Positions 55,911-64,000 of a DNA stretch of 64,000 bases are shown here, piece by piece. How positions within the stretch are numbered: position 1 is the first letter of the stretch; each line of letters starts with the position of its first letter. The notes under the pieces are model-generated. The model made no database searches. It was not told where the DNA came from and saw only the letters and a program-made list of their open reading frames with translations. The translations under genes and the position numbers were made by a program. The stretch covers positions 719,001 to 783,000 of the forward strand of contig NZ_JBGGGT010000002.1 of NCBI RefSeq assembly GCF_041276405.1, in the 5' to 3' direction. This DNA is from Microvirga sp. TS319 (GTDB lineage Bacteria; Pseudomonadota; Alphaproteobacteria; Rhizobiales; Beijerinckiaceae).

Positions 55911-56034
55911 ATTGCCCCGTTTCGATTTTGCGCCGCAACCACCCTTTGTCTCAGGCAAGAGGAGAGCATCTTCATTTTTAGGCGCGGCGCCTTAAGCTAA
56001 GGCCAGGAATGGTCACTCCATGAAAGTGGGAACA

Positions 56035-58236
56035 ATGAATCGCGTTCAGACGCATGGGCTGTCGGTAGCGGAGGCTCTTCACGATTTTGTGGTGCGGGAG
56101 GCGCTTCCCGGCACGGGGATCGCGGCGGATGCGTTCTTTGCCGGCCTGGCCGGGCTGGTGCGCGATTTCGCGCCGCGCAACCGGGCCCTGCTGGCCACCC
56201 GCGACAGCCTCCAGGCCGCGATCGACGCCTTCTACCGCGCCCGCGCCGGCCAGCCGCTCGACCCGGCCGCCGCCGAGCGCTTCCTGCGCGAGATCGGCTA
56301 CATCGTGCCCGCGCCCGAGGCGGTGAGCGTGACGACCGCCCACGTCGATGACGAGATCGCCCGCATCGCCGGTCCGCAGCTCGTGGTGCCGGTCTCCAAT
56401 GCCCGCTACGCGCTCAATGCCGCCAATGCCCGCTGGGGCAGCCTCTACGATGCCCTCTACGGCACCGATGCGATCCCCGATGACGGCGCCACCGCCCGCT
56501 CGGACGGCTACAACACGGCGCGCGGCGCCGCGGTGGTGGCCCGCGCCCGCGCGCTGCTCGACGAGGCCGTGCCGCTGGCCCAGGGCAGCCACGCCGCCGC
56601 CGCCGGCTATGCCGTCCGGGCCGGGGCGCTGGTGGTCCGGCTTCAGGACGGGCGCGAGACCGGCCTGGCCGACCCGGCCCAGTGCGTCGGCTACCAGGGC
56701 GCGGCGGAGAGCCCCTCTGCGGTGCTGCTCGGCCACCACAACCTGCATCTCGAGCTCCGGATCGACCGCTCGCATCCGATCGGGGCCGCCGATCCGGCCG
56801 GCGTGGCCGATCTCGTGCTCGAGGCGGCGGTGTCGACGATCATGGACCTGGAGGACTCGGTCGCGGCGGTGGATGCCGCCGACAAGGTCGCGGTCTACCG
56901 CACCTGGCTCGGCCTGATGAAGGGCGATCTCGTCGAGACCTTCGCCAAGGGCGGGCAGACCGTCACGCGCCGGCTCAACCCGGACCGGGTCTACACCGCG
57001 CCCGGAGGCGGCGCGGTGCGGCTGCCGGGCCGCAGCCTGATGCTGGTGCGCAATGTCGGCCATCACATGCTCACCGATGCGGTGCTCGACGAAGCCGGGC
57101 AGGAGATCCCCGAGACGATCCTCGATGCGGCGGTCACGGCGCTGATCGCGCTGCACGATCTCAAAGGCACCGGGCCGCTGCGCAACAGCCGCACCGGATC
57201 GGTCTACATCGTCAAGCCGAAGATGCACGGGCCGGACGAGGTGGCGTTCGCCGACGCGCTGTTTGGCGCGGTCGAGGACCTGCTCGGGCTGTCCCGCGAC
57301 ACGCTCAAGATGGGCATCATGGACGAAGAGCGGCGCACCACGGTCAACCTCCAGGCCTGCCTCGCGGCGGCGGCCCGGCGGGTGTTTTTCATCAACACCG
57401 GCTTTCTCGACCGCACCGGCGACGAGATCCACACGGGCATGGAGGCCGGCCCGATGCTGCGCAAGGCCGACATGAAGGCGAGCGTGTGGATCCAGGCATA
57501 CGAGGACCACAACGTGGATGTGGGGCTGGCCTGCGGGCTGCCGGGCCATGCCCAGATCGGCAAGGGCATGTGGGCGGCGCCCGACCGGATGGCCGCGATG
57601 CTGGCCCAGAAGATCGCCCATCCGGAGGCCGGCGCCAGCACCGCCTGGGTGCCGTCGCCGACCGCCGCGACGCTGCATGCGCTGCACTATCATGCGGTCG
57701 ACGTGGGGGCGCGCCAGGCGGCGCTGCGCCAGCGCGCGCCGGCGCCGCTGGCCGCGCTCCTGACGGTGCCGGTGGCGCAGTCGAACTGGGCGCCGGCGGC
57801 AGTGCAGGAGGAGCTCGACAACAACTGCCAGGGCATTCTCGGCTATGTCGTGCGCTGGGTCGACCAGGGGGTAGGCTGCTCGAAGGTGCCGGACATCCAC
57901 GAGGTCGGGCTGATGGAGGACCGGGCGACGCTGCGGATTTCGAGCCAGCATATCGCGAACTGGCTGCGGCACGGGATCGTGACGCGCGCGCAGGTGGAGG
58001 AGAGCCTGCGGCGCATGGCGGCGGTGGTCGACCGGCAGAATGCGGGCGACCCGCTCTACCGGGCGATGGCGCCCGGCTTTGACGGCCCGGCCTTCCAGGC
58101 CGCCTGCGATCTGGTGTTCGAGGGCGCCGCCCAGCCCAACGGCTACACCGAGTGGATCCTCCATAAACACCGAAAAACCGCCAAGGCCATCGGTGCGGCG
58201 GACCGCTCCGACGAAAGCGGCGTCAAGACCAGGTGA
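56035..58236 (+). CDS. glcB: Malate synthase G
   Basis: 733 residues from ATG 56035 ([10 protein letters not shown]...), chosen over an ATG five codons upstream because it fits family length. Family hallmarks: [20 protein letters not shown] near the start, [54 protein letters not shown], and HAGLACGL-type segment [19 protein letters not shown]. It condenses glyoxylate and acetyl-CoA in the glyoxylate shunt. Codon third positions are almost all G or C, clearly more than in neighbouring genes, which produces long meaningless open frames on the other strand and may indicate a recent transfer from a higher-GC relative. Confidence 0.96.
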   Translation: MNRVQTHGLSVAEALHDFVVREALPGTGIAADAFFAGLAGLVRDFAPRNRALLATRDSLQAAIDAFYRARAGQPLDPAAAERFLREIGYIVPAPEAVSVTTAHVDDEIARIAGPQLVVPVSNARYALNAANARWGSLYDALYGTDAIPDDGATARSDGYNTARGAAVVARARALLDEAVPLAQGSHAAAAGYAVRAGALVVRLQDGRETGLADPAQCVGYQGAAESPSAVLLGHHNLHLELRIDRSHPIGAADPAGVADLVLEAAVSTIMDLEDSVAAVDAADKVAVYRTWLGLMKGDLVETFAKGGQTVTRRLNPDRVYTAPGGGAVRLPGRSLMLVRNVGHHMLTDAVLDEAGQEIPETILDAAVTALIALHDLKGTGPLRNSRTGSVYIVKPKMHGPDEVAFADALFGAVEDLLGLSRDTLKMGIMDEERRTTVNLQACLAAAARRVFFINTGFLDRTGDEIHTGMEAGPMLRKADMKASVWIQAYEDHNVDVGLACGLPGHAQIGKGMWAAPDRMAAMLAQKIAHPEAGASTAWVPSPTAATLHALHYHAVDVGARQAALRQRAPAPLAALLTVPVAQSNWAPAAVQEELDNNCQGILGYVVRWVDQGVGCSKVPDIHEVGLMEDRATLRISSQHIANWLRHGIVTRAQVEESLRRMAAVVDRQNAGDPLYRAMAPGFDGPAFQAACDLVFEGAAQPNGYTEWILHKHRKTAKAIGAADRSDESGVKTR

Positions 58237-58270
58237 GACAACGGATCGCCCACGAGGCGCTCCGTCACTT

Positions 58271-59305
58271 TCATTCCGAGGGATCGGAGGTTTGAGGAGC
58301 GTGCGCGTCCACCATGCCGCCGATCAGATTCGTGCTGAGAAGATGGTCCGTCGTGAGTTCGAAGCGCAGCGGAACGAGGGCTGAGGGAAGTGCCCCCAGC
58401 CACTCCTTCAGCCGACGAGCCGCAGCCACGGCCTCATCCCGCGAGACGGCTCGAAAGCGAACAGGGGAGCCGGGGCGCATCTGCGCGAAGCGTCCAAGGT
58501 CGGCGCTGATGATCGTGGCGATTTTCGGGTAGCCGCCTGCCGTCTGACGATCGCGCATGAGCACGATGGGAAGGCCGCTTCCCGGCACCTGGATGTGCCC
58601 GTCCACGATTCCGTCGGACACGATGTTGAAACCGTTTCCGTGCTCGAGCTGTGGGCCGTTCAGCTGGAAGCCCATCCGGTCGGCCTGAGGGCTGATGGTG
58701 AATTCTGCGCTCAGGAAGGTCCGGATCGCCTCCTGCGTAAAGTAATCGTCCTGCGGCCCCATGATCACACGGATCGGGCCGGAATCCTCAATAGGCGCGA
58801 GCGGCAGATGCCCCGGAGCGCCTTGCTGTGCATCCGGCCGGCAGGAAAGGCGATCTCCAGCCTTCAGTGCCGCTCCGTTCAGCCCGCCAAGACGGGAGCG
58901 CGGGTGAAAGGACAGGCTGCCGAGCTGCGGCTCGACCATGAAGCCGCCTGCGACTGCGAGATACGCGAATGTGCCGCTGCGCGGATGGCCGACCTGCAGC
59001 GTGTCGCCCTCGTTCAGAACGATGGTCGTGTCGGGTTCGAGGGGCTTGCCGTCCAGGCTCGCCATGCAGCCTGCGCCAACGAGGGCGACATGCAGGCTCC
59101 CGCCCTCGCAGGTGAAGCTGCCGCCAAGATTCATGAATTCGATCGCCGCGACCTCCGGCGCATTGCCGACGAGCGCGTTCGCCATGGCAAGGCAGCGGCG
59201 ATCCATGGCGCCGGACGGCGAGACGCCGAAACGCTGATAACCGATGCGTCCCCAATCCTGAAGGCTCGTCATCGGCCCGCAATTCTTCACGACAAGGTCC
59301 GTCAT
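58271..59305 (-). CDS. pxpC: 5-oxoprolinase subunit C (biotin-dependent carboxyltransferase family)
   Basis: 344 residues from ATG 59305, which overlaps the pxpB stop (ATGA). The opening VVKNCGPMTSLQDWGRIGYQ and FGVSPSGAMDRRCLAMANAL are diagnostic, as are GGYPKIATIISADLG and RMGFQLNGPQLEHG. With PxpB and PxpA it hydrolyses 5-oxoproline to glutamate at the cost of ATP. pxpA (LamB/YcsF) is not in the window. Confidence 0.92.
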   Translation of the reverse strand: MTDLVVKNCGPMTSLQDWGRIGYQRFGVSPSGAMDRRCLAMANALVGNAPEVAAIEFMNLGGSFTCEGGSLHVALVGAGCMASLDGKPLEPDTTIVLNEGDTLQVGHPRSGTFAYLAVAGGFMVEPQLGSLSFHPRSRLGGLNGAALKAGDRLSCRPDAQQGAPGHLPLAPIEDSGPIRVIMGPQDDYFTQEAIRTFLSAEFTISPQADRMGFQLNGPQLEHGNGFNIVSDGIVDGHIQVPGSGLPIVLMRDRQTAGGYPKIATIISADLGRFAQMRPGSPVRFRAVSRDEAVAAARRLKEWLGALPSALVPLRFELTTDHLLSTNLIGGMVDAHAPQTSDPSE

Positions 59306-60021
59306 GCGTGCACCGGCTCCGCAACGGGCTCGCCCGCCAGCGCGGCCCTTTCGAGATCGTTCCACCGTGAGGCATCGATGGGATCGAACACGACCTCGTC
59401 TCCGGCCGCGAAGAGAAAGGCCGGATCGCGCCCGGGGGCATAGCTCAGCACCGGCGTGCGCCCCAGAAGATGCCAGCCGCTCGGCATCTCCATAGGGACG
59501 ATTCCGGCCTGCTCGCCGCCGATCATGATCGATCCGCTCGGAACTTTCAGCCTGGGCTGGGTGCGCCGCGACGTGGCGATTCGCGGGTCGAGGCCGCCGA
59601 GATAGGCAAAGCCCGGGATGAAGCCGATCATGTAGATCCGGTACACGGCGGCCGAATGAAGCTCGATGAGCCGGGAGGGCGTCAGTCCATGGCGCTCCGC
59701 CACGTCATCCAGGTCGACGCCGTATTCCCCGCCATAGACCACGGGGACGCGCCAGCGTGTGCCCATCGCGGCTTGCGGCTGCAGGCCGGTCGACGCCTCT
59801 TCGAGAAGGTGAATGAGCGCGTCGTAGTCGGTGATCGTGGGGTCGAATTGCAGGGTGAGGGAGCGATAGGTGGGGACGGTCTCGATGAGCCCGGCAGGCG
59901 GGTTGGCGCGCAGAAGGGAATCGAGCGCGAGGACCTTGCCGTTCAGGCCGGGGTCGATCGCGCTCCCGAACTCGACGGTCAGAGCGGTATCGCCGCAGGG
60001 TAGAAATCGAGGTGTCTGCAC
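59302..60021 (-). CDS. pxpB: 5-oxoprolinase subunit B
   Basis: 239 residues. FLPCGDTALTVEFGSAIDPG at the start, MIGFIPGFAYLGGLDPRI, the KVPSGSIMIGGEQAGIVPME stretch and SGWHLLGRTP are conserved. It is the allophanate-hydrolase subunit 1-like (KipI-type) partner of PxpC, coupled by a four-base overlap. Confidence 0.93.
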   Translation of the reverse strand: MQTPRFLPCGDTALTVEFGSAIDPGLNGKVLALDSLLRANPPAGLIETVPTYRSLTLQFDPTITDYDALIHLLEEASTGLQPQAAMGTRWRVPVVYGGEYGVDLDDVAERHGLTPSRLIELHSAAVYRIYMIGFIPGFAYLGGLDPRIATSRRTQPRLKVPSGSIMIGGEQAGIVPMEMPSGWHLLGRTPVLSYAPGRDPAFLFAAGDEVVFDPIDASRWNDLERAALAGEPVAEPVHA

Positions 60022-60250
60022 TATTCACCCGTCCAATCGTTGCCCCAGATCTCTCTCACATCGACCGGGTTGGAACAATGCGGGAGTTGACCTTGCGCTA
60101 TGCCTTGGAGGCAGGCGAGAGGGCTCCACGTGAGGGAACAGTGGTGAGGGACGGGTGCTCCGATTTGTCAGGCTCAACGTGTCGTCCCCCTTCATGTTAT
60201 GTCATTGTGGCTCGATAGCCCCGAGGCCGGAGGCCCATGCGGAGTAGATC

Positions 60251-61036
60251 ATGACTTTGAAAGCCAAGAATGCCGTCGTTACCGGCTCGACCAGCGGGAT
60301 CGGGCTGGCCATCGCCGGGGCCTTCGCCAAGGAAGGCGCGAACGTGGTCATCAACGGACTCGGTGATGAAGCGGAGATCGAGAGGACCCGTGCCGCCATC
60401 GAGAGCGAGTACGGCGTGAAAGCCCTCTATTCGCCGGCCAACATGCTCAAAGCCGACGAGATCGCCGACATGATTCATCAGGCCGAGAAAAGCCTCGACA
60501 GCGTGGACATCCTCGTCAACAATGCGGGCATTCAGTTCGTCTCGCCGGTGGAGGAGTTCCCGGTCGAGAAATGGGACCAGATCATCGCGATCAATCTCTC
60601 CTCGGCCTTCCATGCCATCCGTGCCGCGGTGCCGGGCATGAAAGCGCGCGGTTGGGGGCGGATCATCAACACCGCCTCTGCCCATTCCCTCGTGGCGTCG
60701 CCCTTCAAGTCGGCCTATGTCGCCGCCAAGCACGGCATCGCGGGCTTGACGAAAACCGTTGCTCTGGAGGTGGCGACCCACGGCATCACGGTGAACTGCA
60801 TCAGCCCCGGCTATGTCTGGACGCCTCTCGTGGAAAGGCAGATCCCTGACACGATGAAGGCGCGCAACATGACCAAGGAGCAGGTGATCAACGACGTTCT
60901 GCTCGAGGCTCAGCCAACCAAGCAGTTCGTGACCGTCGAGCAGGTCGCGGCGCTGGCCGTGTTCCTCTGCTCGGACGCGGCGAGCCAGATGTCGGGCGCC
61001 AACCTGTCCATGGATGGCGGCTGGACGGCGAAGTAG
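60251..61036 (+). CDS. bdhA: 3-hydroxybutyrate dehydrogenase
   Basis: 261-residue short-chain dehydrogenase. Cofactor motif VTGSTSGIGLAIAGAFAKEG, NNAG in DILVNNAGIQFVSPVEEF, catalytic Ser in IINTASAHSLVASPFK and Tyr-x3-Lys in SAYVAAKHG. VEEFPVEKWDQIIAINLSSA and the C-terminal MSGANLSMDGGWTAK agree with D-3-hydroxybutyrate dehydrogenases, which oxidise hydroxybutyrate to acetoacetate in PHB degradation. Confidence 0.92.
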   Translation: MTLKAKNAVVTGSTSGIGLAIAGAFAKEGANVVINGLGDEAEIERTRAAIESEYGVKALYSPANMLKADEIADMIHQAEKSLDSVDILVNNAGIQFVSPVEEFPVEKWDQIIAINLSSAFHAIRAAVPGMKARGWGRIINTASAHSLVASPFKSAYVAAKHGIAGLTKTVALEVATHGITVNCISPGYVWTPLVERQIPDTMKARNMTKEQVINDVLLEAQPTKQFVTVEQVAALAVFLCSDAASQMSGANLSMDGGWTAK

Positions 61037-61050
61037 GGCACTCGCGAGGG

Positions 61051-62052
<1,002 letters not shown>

Positions 62053-62166
62053 TCACCATGGACAGGTTCGTGAGCCGGCTTCGGACCCCCTAGCGTGTCG
62101 TCGCAGTGTCATATAACTTTGCAACTGGGGAACACGGGTAAAAGCCCGACCTTATGGAGGATGACA

Positions 62167-63240
62167 ATGTTGACCAAGCGCGCCGGCTTGAAGCTGGCCA
62201 CAGCTTTCGCCGCTCTCATGATCGCCGGAACGGCCCAGGCGGCCGAGAAGCTCCGGCTCCTGACCTGGGCGGACTACGCTCCGAAGGAGGTCGTGGATCA
62301 GTTCACCAAGGAAACCGGGATCGACGTCGAGATCACGCTCTCGAACAACGAGGAGATGATCTCCAAGCTGCGCGCAACCCAGGGCGCCGGCTTCGATCTG
62401 GTGCAGCCGAGCCAGGACCGCATCGCGGGCCCGCAAGCGGAATTCGGAATCTACAAGCCGCTCGACCTGTCGAAGCTCAAATCCGACCAGTTCATCGCCT
62501 CCATGCTCGAGGCGACCAAGAAGAACACCACCGTGGACGGCAAGGTCTACGGCGTTCCCCACATCTGGGGCACCGATGGTCTCATCGTGAACACGAAGGC
62601 CGCGCCGAAGGTTGCCGACTACAACGACCTTTGCGACCCGTCGCTCGCCGGCAAGACGAGCTTCCGCGCCAAGCGCCCGGCGCTCATCGCCTTCGCGTTC
62701 GCCAACGGCATGGATCCCTTCGCGTCCTACGGCGATGCCAAGGCCTATGCCGCGATGATGGACAAGGTCGGCGCCAAGCTCGCCGAGTGCAAGAAGAACG
62801 TGAAGTTTTTCTGGGACGGCAAGGATCAGCTTCTCAATGCTATCCGTTCCGGCGAAGTCGTCGCCGCCATGGCGTGGGACACAGGCGGCTGGAAGCTGAA
62901 CTCCGAGAACCCGGACATCAAGTTCATCGCCCCGAAGTCCGGCGCTCTGGGCTGGGTCGACACCTTCGCCATTCCGGCCAAGGGTCGCAACGACGATGCC
63001 GCCTACAAGTGGATCAACTTCAACATGCGTCCTGAGGTCGCCGCGAAGGTGGCCGCTTCCGCCGGCAACTTCACGGCATCCAACGGCGCCGACAAGCTCA
63101 TGCAGGGCAAGCTGAAGGATCAGTTCGCCGACAGCTTCCCGAAGGCCGCGATCGACAACATCAAGTGGTATCCGGCCGTGCCCGCGGGCATCGAGGAGAT
63201 CGAAGGCAAGGTCCTCGACCGCCTGAAGGCCGGCTCGTAA
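62167..63240 (+). CDS. Polyamine-type ABC transporter substrate-binding protein
   Basis: 357 residues from ATG 62167, which has GGAGG six bases upstream. Signal peptide: MLTKRAGLKLATAFAALMIA, cleaved around AQAA. The mature part has the PotD-like pattern LRLLTWADYAPKEVVDQFTK, GIDVEITLSNNEEMISKL, VPHIWGTDGLIVNT and WDTGGWKLNSENPDIKFIAP. It binds spermidine/putrescine or a related cation in the periplasm. The exact ligand is not determined. Confidence 0.9.
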   Translation: MLTKRAGLKLATAFAALMIAGTAQAAEKLRLLTWADYAPKEVVDQFTKETGIDVEITLSNNEEMISKLRATQGAGFDLVQPSQDRIAGPQAEFGIYKPLDLSKLKSDQFIASMLEATKKNTTVDGKVYGVPHIWGTDGLIVNTKAAPKVADYNDLCDPSLAGKTSFRAKRPALIAFAFANGMDPFASYGDAKAYAAMMDKVGAKLAECKKNVKFFWDGKDQLLNAIRSGEVVAAMAWDTGGWKLNSENPDIKFIAPKSGALGWVDTFAIPAKGRNDDAAYKWINFNMRPEVAAKVAASAGNFTASNGADKLMQGKLKDQFADSFPKAAIDNIKWYPAVPAGIEEIEGKVLDRLKAGS

Positions 63241-63260
63241 CATCCGCTTCCTCACGATCA

Positions 63261-63297
63261 GTCATCCCCTGGCGTCGTGCCGGGGGATGACCTTTTT
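63261..63297 (+). terminator. Hairpin with T tract between binding protein and ATPase genes
   Basis: GTCATCCCCTGGC (63261-63273), loop, GCCGGGGGATGAC (63279-63291), then CTTTTT. Twelve Watson-Crick pairs and one G-T. It likely attenuates transcription so that the binding protein is made in excess of the transporter, or protects the upstream mRNA. Confidence 0.75.
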
Positions 63298-63309
63298 CGG
63301 CGCGCGTCC

Positions 63310-64000
63310 ATGGCACAAATCACCGATCTCGATCTCGTTCACGTCATCAAGCGTTTCGGCTCCTATGCGGCCGTCAACGACGTGAGTTTCAGCGTCGCTC
63401 CCGGCGAATTCTTCTCCATTCTCGGGCCCTCCGGCTGCGGCAAGACCACGTTGATGCGGATGATTGCGGGTTTCGAGGACCCGACCTCCGGCGACATCCG
63501 AATTCGCGGGAAGTCGATGATCGGCGTTCCGGCCAACAGGCGCCCCGTGAACATGGTGTTTCAGAGTCTCGCGCTCTTTCCGATGATGAGCGTGGGGGAG
63601 AACGTTGCCTATGGCCTGACCAGCCGCGGCGTTTCCCGCGCCGAGGCCGAGGAGCGCGCCGGCCGCATGCTGGAGCGCGTAGGCCTGAAAGGTTTCGGCA
63701 ACCGTCGCGTCACGGCTCTGTCCGGGGGACAGCGCCAGCGCGTCGCCATCGCCCGATGCCTCGTTCTGGAGCCGACGCTCGTTCTTCTCGACGAGCCCCT
63801 CGGCGCGCTCGACCTCAAGCTGCGCGAACACATGAAGATCGAGCTCAAGCAGCTGCAGGCCACCTTCAACACCACTTTCGCCTATATCACTCATGACCAG
63901 TCGGAAGCGCTCGTCATGTCCGATCGCATCGCGGTCATGAACCAGGGCAGGTTCGAGCAGGTCGGAAGCCCGCGCGAGCTCTATCATCATCCCGCAACGC
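63310..64000 (+). CDS. Polyamine-type ABC transporter ATP-binding protein (3' end outside window)
   Basis: 230 codons visible. Walker A ILGPSGCGKTTLMRMIAGFE, Q-loop NMVFQSLALFPMMSVGENVA, signature ALSGGQRQRVAIARCLVLEP, Walker B LVLLDEPLGALDLKLREHMK, and the H-loop AYITHDQSEALVMSDRIAVM. The C-terminal TOBE-like domain would lie beyond the window. It energises import of the ligand held by the preceding binding protein; permease genes should follow. Confidence 0.93.
   Translation, partial: MAQITDLDLVHVIKRFGSYAAVNDVSFSVAPGEFFSILGPSGCGKTTLMRMIAGFEDPTSGDIRIRGKSMIGVPANRRPVNMVFQSLALFPMMSVGENVAYGLTSRGVSRAEAEERAGRMLERVGLKGFGNRRVTALSGGQRQRVAIARCLVLEPTLVLLDEPLGALDLKLREHMKIELKQLQATFNTTFAYITHDQSEALVMSDRIAVMNQGRFEQVGSPRELYHHPAT

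Noticed and set aside
55978-58170. 730-residue open frame antisense to malate synthase G, and long frames antisense to maeB and hrpB
   Set aside because: They result from very high third-position GC in the real genes; their translations are Arg/His/Gly-rich without any family motif.

Overview
The window looks like chromosomal DNA of a high-GC alphaproteobacterium of the order Hyphomicrobiales (Rhizobiales). A member of the Methylobacteriaceae such as Microvirga would fit. The basis is the housekeeping content (MutS, MaeB-type malic enzyme, HrpB, Cmk/AroA pair, a TIGR02300-type acidic zinc-ribbon protein, 3-hydroxybutyrate dehydrogenase), a GGAAC-N16-CGTT box of the EcfG type, and intergenic palindromes of the kind common in this order. 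Genus assignment is inference.

Positions 1 to about 40522 are an accessory island. Its right end lies inside the 5' part of a comM/yifB gene (40523-40753), whose remaining part is not in this window. From the left the island carries: a two-gene Mokosh type I-like anti-phage operon (PLD-family protein cut by the window edge, plus a kinase-like/SF1 helicase fusion); an IS1595-family element with a P63C passenger gene and a nested, frameshifted IS982 copy; relics of a RusA-like gene and a small putative nuclease; a 1498-residue protein with an N-terminal Mrr-like nuclease domain and a STAND/NACHT NTPase (Avs-like); a tyrosine integrase; an orphan antitoxin; an intact IS5 element; a MauJ-like putative HEPN protein; a conserved unknown DNA-binding-like protein; a Phd antitoxin-hsdR-hsdS-prrC-hsdM operon, i.e. 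a type I restriction system with an anticodon nuclease inserted between S and M; and a mosaic of small genes (MbcA/ParS-like antitoxin, XRE regulator with a palindromic operator, small membrane and secreted proteins). The island ends in a four-gene recombinase operon: two large tyrosine recombinase-like proteins with C-terminal Cys clusters, a small coiled-coil protein and a third tyrosine recombinase. This layout recalls Tn554 TnpABC and the gamma-mobile-trio (GMT) modules. It abuts the broken comM and is the best candidate for the integration machinery.

Positions 40523 to 64000 are core chromosome: comM remnant, single-domain response regulator behind an EcfG-like promoter, mutS and maeB (divergent), DUF305 membrane protein, HAD hydrolase, hrpB, mgsA, DUF1194 protein, cmk, aroA, TIGR02300-like protein, tRNA-Ala(GGC) with terminator, glcB (malate synthase G), pxpC/pxpB (5-oxoprolinase subunits), 3-hydroxybutyrate dehydrogenase, proline iminopeptidase, and the first two genes of a polyamine-type ABC importer with a hairpin between them. 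Three intergenic clusters (after maeB, before the HAD gene, after hrpB) carry members of one interspersed palindromic repeat family bounded by GCATCG/CGATGC. A decayed copy may lie inside the island near 4801.

Functionally the island is a stack of independent phage-sensing systems (Mokosh, Avs-like STAND nuclease, type I restriction guarded by PrrC, a possible HEPN protein) interleaved with insertion sequences. The right third is ordinary central metabolism and nucleic-acid maintenance.
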